Positions 1 through 7,006 of a stretch of DNA of 8,237 bases are shown in pieces; position 1 is the stretch's first letter; each line of letters opens with the position of its first letter. Source of the stretch: CAZBRS01 sp964494475 (GTDB lineage Bacteria > Myxococcota_A > UBA9042 > CAZBRS01); assembly GCA_964494475.1 (NCBI GenBank), contig CAZBRS010000115.1, positions 1 through 8,237 on the forward strand. Reading direction: 5' to 3'. The translations under genes and the position numbers were made by a program. Under the pieces are notes generated by a model. It was not told where the DNA came from and did no database searches. It saw nothing but the letters and a program-made list of their open reading frames with translations.

Positions 1-483
1 GCGGTCGTGGGGTTCGGAGCACGTCGTGAGCCCGTAGTGCGGGGACCCCTCCCAACAGAAGCGAACGCACTCGGGCACGCCCCAATCGACGTAGCCGCCG
101 GGGTCGCTCAACGGCCGCGTGCCGAGGACGCAGCGGTCGGTGGGGCAGGGAGCGCTGGTCGCGTCGGTCGAGGGATCGTCGCAGGACCGCAGCGCTGCGT
201 CCTCGTGGAGGCACATCACCTCGTCGCCGTGGTCGTCGTGGAACGTGACGCACACCTGGCCGGCGTCGCAGGGCACCTCTTCCCAGACGTAGGGGTTGCC
301 GGGCTTGTGGCTGTCCGAGTACTTCGTCCAGCAGAACACCTGGACGTTGCCGTCGCAGTGATTGTCTTCGCTGCCGCCGCACTCGTCCTCGAGCCAGGTG
401 CACGATGCTGCCACGCTGGCCGCGACGAGGGCCCCCACCATCGCAATCCGGAGGCCGAAGCGTTCTCTGACTTCCGCGCTCAC
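1..483 (-). CDS. Cysteine-rich lipoprotein, partial (C-terminus beyond left edge)
   Basis: The frame is open from the start codon to base 1, so the C-terminus is missing. I prefer the GTG at 483: an AAGGGG lies 8 bases upstream, and it gives a compact lipoprotein signal peptide (charged residues RERFGLR, a hydrophobic stretch, then the lipobox-like VAAS-C with lipidated Cys28). An in-frame ATG at 519 would add 12 residues and has no clear ribosome binding site. The visible mature part (about 134 residues) holds 12 further cysteines in spaced pairs (HCDGN, FCW, PCDAG, VCV, MCLH and others) among acidic residues. This suggests a disulphide-stapled domain exposed outside the inner membrane. Such Cys-rich lipoproteins are frequent in myxobacterial genomes. 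I do not recognise a named family and assign no function. It is divergent from the YkgJ-type gene. Confidence 0.75.
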   Translation of the reverse strand, partial: MSAEVRERFGLRIAMVGALVAASVAASCTWLEDECGGSEDNHCDGNVQVFCWTKYSDSHKPGNPYVWEEVPCDAGQVCVTFHDDHGDEVMCLHEDAALRSCDDPSTDATSAPCPTDRCVLGTRPLSDPGGYVDWGVPECVRFCWEGSPHYGLTTCSEPHDR

Positions 484-596
484 GGCGTGGACCCCTTCGT
501 TCGTCGGCGCAGCCCCCATGATAGCCGTTTCGGCCGAAGGGACAACGAGCGGCGATCGGCGTTGCGGGCATGAACCCCGTGCGGTAGGGTGCCCCC
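484..596. other. Divergent intergenic region between the Cys-rich lipoprotein and the YkgJ-type gene
   Basis: About 113 bases separate the two preferred start codons (77 if the lipoprotein starts at ATG 519). Promoters for both genes should lie here. I see no convincing -35/-10 pair; the only regular feature is the palindrome TTCGGCCGAA at 529-538, which is easily produced by chance in such GC-rich DNA. Confidence 0.5.
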
Positions 597-1790
597 ATGA
601 ACTACCGCACCACCCCCGGCTTCTCGTTCGCCTGCACCGGCTGCGGCGGCTGCTGCACCGGCCAGAACATCGGCCCGCTGTCCGTCGCCGAGGTCGAGCG
701 CGTGAAGGCCAGCGACCACCCCGCCCTGGTGGCGCTGCGCGAGCGCGTGGGCGGCGGCCTGTTCCGGCGCGCCCGCCAGGAGGACGGCAGCGGCGCCCAG
801 CTCGTCTGCCGCCAGAAGGCCACCGGGTGCGTGTTCCTCGGCGACGACGCCCTGTGCGCGCTGCACGCCGCGCTCGGCGCCGAGGCCAAGTTCGTGCCCT
901 GCCGCATGTTCCCCTACCGGCTGATCGAGACACCCGAGGGCATCGACGTGACCCTGCTGCCCGAGTGCCGGCAGTGGCTGCAGGCCCGCCGCGCCGGGGC
1001 CGCGCGCCCGCGCGCCGACTACGAGGCCGAGTGGGACGACCTGCTGGCCCTCGAGCAGAAGCGCGTGGCCTTCCCCGACGTGCTCCCGATCCACGAAGGC
1101 GCGGCCGTCCGCTACGGCGCCTACCGCGCGTGGGAGGACGGAGCCCTCGCCAGCCTGGCCGGGTGGCGGTCCGGCACGCTGCCGGGTGCGCTGACTCCCG
1201 TCGCGGGCTCGCTGGTCAGGACCTTCGGGCTCGAGCCCCCCGAGCCCTCGTGCACCCCCGAGGGCCTGCACGACCTGCTGATGGTGCTGCGCGAGTTCCT
1301 GGTGCAGGCCATGGACGAGTTCCCGCCGCCCAGCGGCCCCGAGGCCGGCACCCACGCCTGGACCCAGGCGCTGATCGACAGCCTCGACCTGGCGCCGCTC
1401 TACGCCGGCCGCGTGACCCTCGACCGGCTGCCCCCCGACGCGCGCGAACTGCTCGCCGAGGGCGCCCTGAACTTCCTGTACGGCAAGGCCTGGATCGTCT
1501 TCGGCACGGTGGCCCTGGGCGTCGCCGTCACGAACCTGCTGGCCCTGCTCACGCTGAACCTGGCCTACCACAAGGCGCGCCTGGGCCGACGCCTCGACGT
1601 CGACCCGCTCGACGTGCAGGACGCCACCAGCGAGGTCTACGTGCTGGCGCGCGGCAGCTACTTCCGGGTGCTGGTCGAGCACGCGGCCGAGGCCATCCTC
1701 GCCCAGTTCCTCTACGAGGCCGACGGCCTCGAGCCGCGCTGGCGAACGCTCGGCGAGCTGTGGAGCGGGCCGGAGATGTACGTGCTCTGA
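597..1790 (+). CDS. YkgJ-family CxxCxxCC metal-cluster protein with long C-terminal extension
   Basis: The 397-residue protein opens with the hallmark of the YkgJ / UPF0153 putative zinc- or iron-chelating domain (Pfam family PF03692): F-A-C-x2-C-x2-C-C, at Cys13, Cys16, Cys19 and Cys20. More cysteines follow at 71, 78, 87, 102 (in PCRMFPYR) and 124, the usual layout for this domain. The Cys-rich part covers about residues 10-130. The remaining ~270 residues are far longer than in minimal YkgJ proteins and I do not recognise them. Residues about 299-320 (starting WIVFGTVALG) form an uncharged hydrophobic segment that could be a membrane helix or a buried core helix. The start is ATG 597, preceded by GGTAGGG. 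Biochemical function is unknown for most of the family; metal binding is inferred from the cysteines. The gene converges on the PhaC-like gene with one base between stop codons. Confidence 0.88.
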   Translation: MNYRTTPGFSFACTGCGGCCTGQNIGPLSVAEVERVKASDHPALVALRERVGGGLFRRARQEDGSGAQLVCRQKATGCVFLGDDALCALHAALGAEAKFVPCRMFPYRLIETPEGIDVTLLPECRQWLQARRAGAARPRADYEAEWDDLLALEQKRVAFPDVLPIHEGAAVRYGAYRAWEDGALASLAGWRSGTLPGALTPVAGSLVRTFGLEPPEPSCTPEGLHDLLMVLREFLVQAMDEFPPPSGPEAGTHAWTQALIDSLDLAPLYAGRVTLDRLPPDARELLAEGALNFLYGKAWIVFGTVALGVAVTNLLALLTLNLAYHKARLGRRLDVDPLDVQDATSEVYVLARGSYFRVLVEHAAEAILAQFLYEADGLEPRWRTLGELWSGPEMYVL

Positions 1791-1791
1791 C

Positions 1792-2829
1792 CTACCCCAG
1801 CTCGACCATCCGCGCCCCGATCTCGGTCCACGCGGTGCGCAGCGCGCCACCCCCCATGAACGAGCCGATGTGGCCGGCGTCGACGGTCCAGCTCTTGCAG
1901 GGCGCTTCGGGCGCGAGCTTCTCGAGGGCGAAGACCTGGGGCCCAGGGGTGATGTGGTCGCGGCTTCCGGCCACCAGGTTCAGGGGGCAGCGGATGGCCG
2001 CGAGGTCGACGCGGGTGCCGCGCACCTCGAAGGAGCCCTTCGCGAGCCGGTTGTCCTTGAAGAGATCGCGCACGGCTTCGAGGTAGAGGTCGCCCGCGAT
2101 GTCCTTGTTCAGCTTGTACCAGTTGCGAAGGTCGGTGAAGCGCTTGACGTAGCCTTCGTCGTCGGCGTTCAGCCACAGGGCGGCGTAGCCGAACACGAAG
2201 CGCTCGAAGGGCTTGAGCAGGTCGAAGCCCTCGGAGAGCTTCTTGCCCGGGGCCACGCCGCCGCCCAGGGTCACCACGCCCTCGAAGAAGCTCATGGGCA
2301 GGCCGAAGACCCAGGCGTGCAGCAACGTGGCGCCCGCGTGGGCGTCGATGGGGGCCGCGGCCACGGAGAGGCTGGCCACCTTGTCGGGGTGGAGCGCGGC
2401 CACCATGGCCGCCTGCCAGCCGCCCTGGCAGAGGCCCACCAGGTGTACGCGGCCCCCCAGGCGGTCGATGCAGGCCGTGACGTCGTCGAGCGAGTCGGCG
2501 ATGGTGTAGCTGCGCTTCGGCGGTGGCAGCCAGTCGGTGACGCCGACCTCCTTGACGCCGGTTCCCAGCAGGGTGCGCACCAGGCTCTGCTTCTCGCTGA
2601 AGTCGGCCACGTAGCTGTGGTTCACCTGGGGCGTCACGATCAGGGCCGGCAGGCGCCCCTCCTCGCCCGCGCCGAAGTGCCGGAGGTCGACGCTGTCGTG
2701 CACCTTCACGATCTCGTGCGGCGTGGCCCACACGGGCTGGCGGCCGGCCGCGGGCTCCACGGCCTCGTCGAACGTGCGCCAGCGCTTCAGGGTCTCGGTC
2801 CAGGTCGTCAGGGCGTCTGCGTAGGTCAT
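1792..2829 (-). CDS. phaC: PhaC-like polyhydroxyalkanoate synthase (class III-type alpha/beta hydrolase fold)
   Basis: The 345-residue protein has the length and layout of class III PHA synthase catalytic subunits, which polymerise (R)-3-hydroxyacyl-CoA into storage polyester on cytoplasmic granules. The N-terminal part has TPHEIV followed by a strand (PALIVTP) and then the FSEKQSLVRTLL and VTDW segments typical of PhaC. The lipase-like box is GLCQGG with nucleophile Cys134. The other triad members are Asp291 (AGSRDHITP) and His320 (DAGHIGSFMG). The Asp-His spacing of 29 residues equals that of the Allochromatium vinosum enzyme (Asp302/His331), and Cys rather than Ser at the nucleophile separates it from ordinary lipases. 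I chose ATG 2829 because GGGGGA precedes it; an in-frame GTG at 2850 would add 7 residues. It lies 22 bases behind the acyl-CoA ligase, so it is probably the last gene of the operon. A related hydrolase with Cys nucleophile is the alternative; substrate chain length cannot be read. Confidence 0.8.
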   Translation of the reverse strand: MTYADALTTWTETLKRWRTFDEAVEPAAGRQPVWATPHEIVKVHDSVDLRHFGAGEEGRLPALIVTPQVNHSYVADFSEKQSLVRTLLGTGVKEVGVTDWLPPPKRSYTIADSLDDVTACIDRLGGRVHLVGLCQGGWQAAMVAALHPDKVASLSVAAAPIDAHAGATLLHAWVFGLPMSFFEGVVTLGGGVAPGKKLSEGFDLLKPFERFVFGYAALWLNADDEGYVKRFTDLRNWYKLNKDIAGDLYLEAVRDLFKDNRLAKGSFEVRGTRVDLAAIRCPLNLVAGSRDHITPGPQVFALEKLAPEAPCKSWTVDAGHIGSFMGGGALRTAWTEIGARMVELG

Positions 2830-2851
2830 GGGATCCCCCGGTGTTCGCACG

Positions 2852-4371
<1,520 letters not shown>

Positions 4372-4375
<4 letters not shown>

Positions 4376-4593
4376 TTCGCACCTCCCGGGGGAAGACCCT
4401 TGTCTCTCACCTGACGCAGCAGCTCGGCCGTCTGCTCCAGGGTCTCGATGGTCACGTCGAGGGCGGCGCGCTGGATGCCGGCCAGGCTCTGGAGGGCGCG
4501 GCCCGGATCCGTCCAGCTCCAGACCGCGAGCTCGGGCACGAACCGCTTGACGAAGGGATGGTCGAACACGGGCTGCCAGGGGTTCCGCTCCAT
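4372..4593 (-). CDS. Small helical protein, candidate phasin- or PhaE-like partner of the PhaC-like enzyme
   Basis: This 73-residue protein is the first gene of the ligase/PhaC operon. The start is ATG 4593, with a GGAGG centred well at 6 bases upstream; upstream in-frame codons lie in the promoter. The N-terminal part is rich in aromatics and prolines (NPWQPVFDHPFVKRFVPELAVWSW). The C-terminal half (about residues 32-65, starting ALQSLAGIQRAALDV) is a likely amphipathic helix with hydrophobic residues every three to four positions, followed by a short Gly/Pro/Lys tail. There are no cysteines, signal peptide or membrane segment. Class III PhaC enzymes need a PhaE subunit of roughly 350 residues, and PHA granules are coated by helical phasins. 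This protein is much shorter than PhaE, but position and helical character suggest a related accessory role. That function is inference only; the gene itself is well supported by its ribosome binding site and GTGA coupling. Confidence 0.75.
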
Positions 4594-4607
4594 CGAGCGC
4601 CTCCATG

Positions 4608-4618
4608 CTGCGTTGCAA
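4608..4618. promoter_or_regulatory. Dyad site A, CTGC-GTT-GCAA
   Basis: This 11-bp partial palindrome of the form YTGC-N3-GCAR lies just downstream of the predicted -10 box of the minus-strand operon, over the likely transcription start. Its core TGCGTTGCA (4609-4617) forms a perfect 9-bp inverted repeat with TGCAACGCA (4627-4635), with 9 bases between them. TGC-rich dyads of the form CTGC-N3/4-GCAG are reported as binding sites of PhaR-type PHA regulators; use by such a protein here is inferred. Confidence 0.5.
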
Positions 4619-4619
4619 C

Positions 4620-4650
4620 ACAATACTGCAACGCAAAAGCCAGAAGTCAA
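4620..4650 (-). promoter_or_regulatory. Predicted sigma70-type promoter of the ligase/PhaC operon
   Basis: On the minus strand, TTGACT (4650-4645) matches five of six bases of the -35 consensus. After a somewhat long 19-base spacer comes TATTGT (4625-4620), a 4/6 match to the -10 consensus. Transcription would start near 4613, leaving a leader of about 20 bases with the GGAGG of the 73-residue gene. It lies in the most AT-rich stretch of the window, and the -10 box sits exactly between two copies of an 11-bp dyad. Prediction by eye only. Confidence 0.5.
4626..4636. promoter_or_regulatory. Dyad site B, CTGC-AAC-GCAA
   Basis: This is the second 11-bp YTGC-N3-GCAR element, in opposite orientation to site A and 18 bases centre to centre from it. 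It lies immediately upstream of the predicted -10 box, inside the promoter spacer. Its reverse complement TTGCGTTGCAG differs from site C by a single base. A protein bound at A and B would occlude the promoter, so repression is the likely mode of action. Confidence 0.5.
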
Positions 4651-4654
4651 GCCC

Positions 4655-4664
4655 CTATCGATAG
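4655..4664. promoter_or_regulatory. Perfect 10-bp palindrome CTATCGATAG
   Basis: The palindrome lies four bases upstream of the -35 box of the minus-strand operon, in the divergent promoter region. Its AT-rich character contrasts with the surrounding sequence. The position suits an activator or second regulator site, but a single short palindrome can occur by chance and no regulator is identified. Confidence 0.2.
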
Positions 4665-4715
4665 CCTGCAAGCGGATTCTGCCGAGGACCGCCCACGGGC
4701 CCTGCGCTTTTCCTG

Positions 4716-4726
4716 TTGCATTGCAG
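4716..4726. promoter_or_regulatory. Dyad site C, TTGC-ATT-GCAG
   Basis: This is the third copy of the element. It sits in the larger near-palindrome TGTTGCATTGCAGCA (4714-4728, one mismatched pair). It is 90 bases from site B and 41 bases upstream of the start codon of the divergent acidic lipoprotein. It overlaps the weak -35 candidate TTGCAT (4716-4721) of the plus-strand operon, suggesting shared control of both operons. The match to the TGC-rich PhaR-type consensus is inferred from memory of that consensus. Confidence 0.45.
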
Positions 4727-4744
4727 CAGAGGCTTGGCTACGGT
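4716..4744 (+). promoter_or_regulatory. Weak candidate promoter of the envelope-protein operon
   Basis: TTGCAT (4716-4721) and TACGGT (4739-4744) are separated by 17 bases, and each matches three of six consensus bases. The expected start near 4751 would leave a leader of about 16 bases containing GAGGGAG before ATG 4767. The match is poor and rests mostly on spacing and position, so this is tentative. Confidence 0.25.
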
Positions 4745-4766
4745 GGGGCGTCTCGAGGGAGTGCCC

Positions 4767-6079
4767 ATGCGTAGCCTGCCCTGTTCGATGCTCTTCCCTG
4801 TGGCCGTGCTCGCCGTCCTGGTCGCTGCGCTGCCGGGCTGCGAGGCCGGGAGCGTCGGGCTGTCCGACACGACGGCTCCCGACGCCCACGCCGAGGTGGT
4901 CTTCCCCGACGGGCACGCGACCGACGCGCCGGCCCCCGACGCCACGGAGGAGACCGACCCAGGCTCCGACACGTCCGAGGACGAGATCGACGCGGTCCCG
5001 ACCGAGGCAGAGGCTGCCGGGGAGGCCGAGGCCGAGACCCCGGAGCTCGTCGACGACCCGGCGACGGACCCGAGCGACGCCACGGAAGCGGAAGACGACG
5101 AGGCCGAGGGCGGCGAGAGCGACGTGGGCCCCACCGACGTCGGCCTGCCCGAGACCACGCCATCCTGCGTGCCCGCCGACGACGGCGTGCTCGAGGCCGC
5201 CGACGTGCCCGTGCTGGTGGGCGCCGTGGTCTCGTACCGCGTGAACGCCGTCGGTGCCGTCGTGGCCGTGCCCAGCCTGGCGGGCTCGCCCTGCCCCGCC
5301 GGCCTCTGCTGGGACTTCTCGGCGCCGCAGGCCGGCGACACGGTCGAGGCCGACCCCGTACGCGCCATCGGCGACTTCTGGTTCGCCGACGCCTACCCCG
5401 CCGACGCCGTGGTCGTACCCATCGACGCCCGCACCGGCGACCTGGCCGTGTACCGGAAGACCGACCAGGCCTTCCTCATGCTCGGGCTCGCCTCCGAAGA
5501 AGAAGACGTGACGGCGCTGGTCTACGATCCGCCGGTCACCATCCTGGCCTTCCCCTTCCAGAAGGGCTCGACGTGGCAGACCCTCGAGGCCCGCGCCGAC
5601 GGGCTCTTCGAGGGCAGCGTCTACCCCGACGCGTACGGCAACCACGTGGTGCACACGTACGAGTTCGTGGTCAACGGGCGCGGGCAGGTCACGGTGCCCG
5701 CCGGCACCTTCCCGGCCTTCCGGCTGCTGCTCGACCTCACCATGGAGGCGCGCAATCTGTGGGGCATCCCCTACGAGATCCCGGGCCTGGCCGAGACGAA
5801 GCGCGTGAAGGTCTACGACTTCCTGGCCGAGTGCGTGGGCCTGGTGGCGCGCGTGCGCTCGACCGACGGCGAGCTCGCCACGTTCTTCNNNNNNNNNNNN
5901 NNNNNNNNNNNNNNNNNNNNNNNNNNNNNNNNNNNNNNNNNNNNNNNNNNNNNNNNNNNNNNNNNNNNNNNNNNNNNNNNNNNNNNNNCGTGGGCCTGGT
6001 GGCGCGCGTGCGCTCGACCGACGGCGAGCTCGCCACGTTCTTCGACCAGGCCACCGAATACAAGCGCTTGGGGTTCTGA
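4767..6079 (+). CDS. Acidic-linker lipoprotein, intact after removing the false assembly gap
   Basis: ATG 4767 follows GAGGGAG at good spacing. The signal peptide ends in a clear lipobox, LPG-C, with lipidated Cys25. Residues 26-133 form a low-complexity linker with about 35 Asp/Glu and no Lys or Arg, probably a disordered spacer holding the domain away from the membrane. Residues about 134-385 form a folded, beta-rich-looking domain with cysteines at 134, 176, 181 and 356. It also carries the phrase VTVPAGTFPAFR (308-319), which recurs in secreted proteins of this style. I do not recognise a characterised family. The frame reaches Phe374 at 5888 and then meets 100 Ns. The 55 bases before the Ns recur after them, and collapsing this duplication continues in frame for 11 residues to TGA 6077-6079, giving 385 residues. 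As written, the extra 155 bases shift the frame by two. It abuts the hydrolase gene directly (TGA then ATG). Confidence 0.8.
5834..5888 (+). repeat. 55-bp direct repeat, left copy (contig end)
   Basis: These 55 bases, starting CGTGGGCCTGG and ending CCACGTTCTTC, are identical to 5989-6043 on the other side of the N run. They code for the GLVARVRS region of the acidic lipoprotein. Perfect identity ending exactly at the Ns is expected from two contigs that share an assembler k-mer overlap. Confidence 0.95.
5889..5988. other. Assembly gap of exactly 100 N, probably artefactual
   Basis: The run is exactly 100 Ns, the conventional placeholder for a gap of unknown size. Because both flanks carry the same 55 bases, the contigs probably overlap and no sequence is missing. 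Removing bases 5889-6043 restores the lipoprotein frame. Confidence 0.95.
5989..6043 (+). repeat. 55-bp direct repeat, right copy (contig end)
   Basis: This is an exact copy of 5834-5888, beginning at the first base after the Ns. The following sequence continues the lipoprotein with 11 codons, starting DQATEY, and a stop. The total excess of 155 bases (100 Ns plus 55) is not a multiple of three, which explains the apparent frameshift. Confidence 0.95.
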
Positions 6080-7006
6080 ATGGTCCGCACCCTCCGGCTC
6101 TTCCCCCTGGCCCTGGCGCTGGTCGCCTGCGGCGCGTCCACGTTCCAGACCCGGCCCTACGAGGTCTCGACGTACTCGCGGCACCTGGCCGAGGTCGACG
6201 GCTTCCGGCTGCACTACGACGTGGTGCCCCAGGCCCTGCCCCCGGACGCCGCGCCGGGCCCCGGCCCCGCCGTGCTCTTCCTGCACGGCTACTCGAGCTT
6301 CCTCAACATGTGGTACCCCACGGCCGTGGGGCTGGCCGACCGCCACCGCTCGATCCTGGTCGACCTGCCCGGACACGGTTTGTCCGACCGCCGCGAGGCC
6401 GACTACAGCCCCCAGGGCGTGGCCGCCACGATGTGGAAGCTGCTGGACCAGCTGGGCGAGCAGCGCGTGGCGCTGGTCGGGCACTCGTGGGGCGCGTCGG
6501 TGGCGCTGGCCATGGCCCTGCAGCACCCCGAGCGCGTCGACCGCCTGGTGCTGGTCGACGGCTGGGTCTACGAGGAGCAGAACAACACCTTCATGGACTG
6601 GGCCCAGGTACACGGCGTGGGCGAGGCGCTCTACGGCGCGTTCTACGACCAGCAGGCCGAGCTGCGCTACATGATGGCCTTCGCCGAGCCCGAGAAGTGG
6701 GTCGACGAGAACGTGCTGGAGCCCATGCTGCGCATGATGTCGATGTTCGAGGGCTCCAAGGCGGCGGGCCTGGCCGTGGTGCGCGAGCTGCGGCGCCTGC
6801 CCGAGCAGGAGCCCCTCTACAGGACGGTGGCCCAGCCCGCGCTGCTCGTCTGGTGCCGCGAAGACACGGTCTCGCTGCCCCACTACGGCGAGCGCCTGGC
6901 GAACGAGCTGCCGAACGCGCGCTACGAGCTGTTGCCCAACTGCGGCCACATCCCGCCCATCGAACAGACGCCGCGCTTCGTCTCGCTGCTCGGAGGCTTC
7001 CTATGA
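6080..7006 (+). CDS. Lipoprotein alpha/beta hydrolase (esterase/lipase-like)
   Basis: The 308-residue protein has a short signal peptide ending in the lipobox LVA-C, with lipidated Cys17, so it should be membrane-anchored outside the cytoplasm. The rest is a complete alpha/beta hydrolase fold: oxyanion-hole HG at 69-70 (FLHGYSS), DLPGHG (95-100), nucleophile elbow GHSWG with Ser136, catalytic Asp262 (CREDTVS) and His290 (NCGHIPP). A cap region lies at about residues 165-230. Such enzymes cleave esters, lactones, amides or epoxides; the substrate cannot be deduced. Ser at the nucleophile distinguishes it from the PhaC-like enzyme in the same window. ATG 6080 directly follows the upstream TGA, and its own stop overlaps the next start as ATGA, so all three plus-strand genes look translationally coupled. 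Confidence 0.9.
   Translation: MVRTLRLFPLALALVACGASTFQTRPYEVSTYSRHLAEVDGFRLHYDVVPQALPPDAAPGPGPAVLFLHGYSSFLNMWYPTAVGLADRHRSILVDLPGHGLSDRREADYSPQGVAATMWKLLDQLGEQRVALVGHSWGASVALAMALQHPERVDRLVLVDGWVYEEQNNTFMDWAQVHGVGEALYGAFYDQQAELRYMMAFAEPEKWVDENVLEPMLRMMSMFEGSKAAGLAVVRELRRLPEQEPLYRTVAQPALLVWCREDTVSLPHYGERLANELPNARYELLPNCGHIPPIEQTPRFVSLLGGFL

Noticed and set aside
529..538. Palindrome TTCGGCCGAA as an operator
   Set aside because: A single short palindrome in GC-rich DNA without a second copy or clear promoter is not enough evidence.
1754..1804. Inverted repeat as a terminator between the convergent genes
   Set aside because: The stem is only 7 bp with a 37-base loop and there is no T-run on either strand.
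480..1850. 456-codon antisense open frame opposite the YkgJ-type gene
   Set aside because: Composition is a typical GC-rich shadow (His/Gln/Gly/Ala runs) with no motif, while the opposite strand carries a conserved Cys cluster.
4376..4636. N-terminal extension of the ligase frame to an ATG at 4636
   Set aside because: The added residues do not resemble a ligase, overlap the 73-residue gene in another frame, and start upstream of the predicted transcription start. GTG 4375 has a strong ribosome binding site.
5834..6043. Genuine tandem duplication inside the lipoprotein
   Set aside because: The identity is exact and ends precisely at a standard 100-N placeholder, and collapsing it restores the frame, so an assembly overlap is the simpler explanation.
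4716..6674. 652-codon plus-strand open frame crossing the Ns
   Set aside because: After the gap it runs in a frame other than both the lipoprotein and the hydrolase gene, and yields Arg/Pro/Trp-rich low-complexity protein. It exists only because the false gap shifts the frame.
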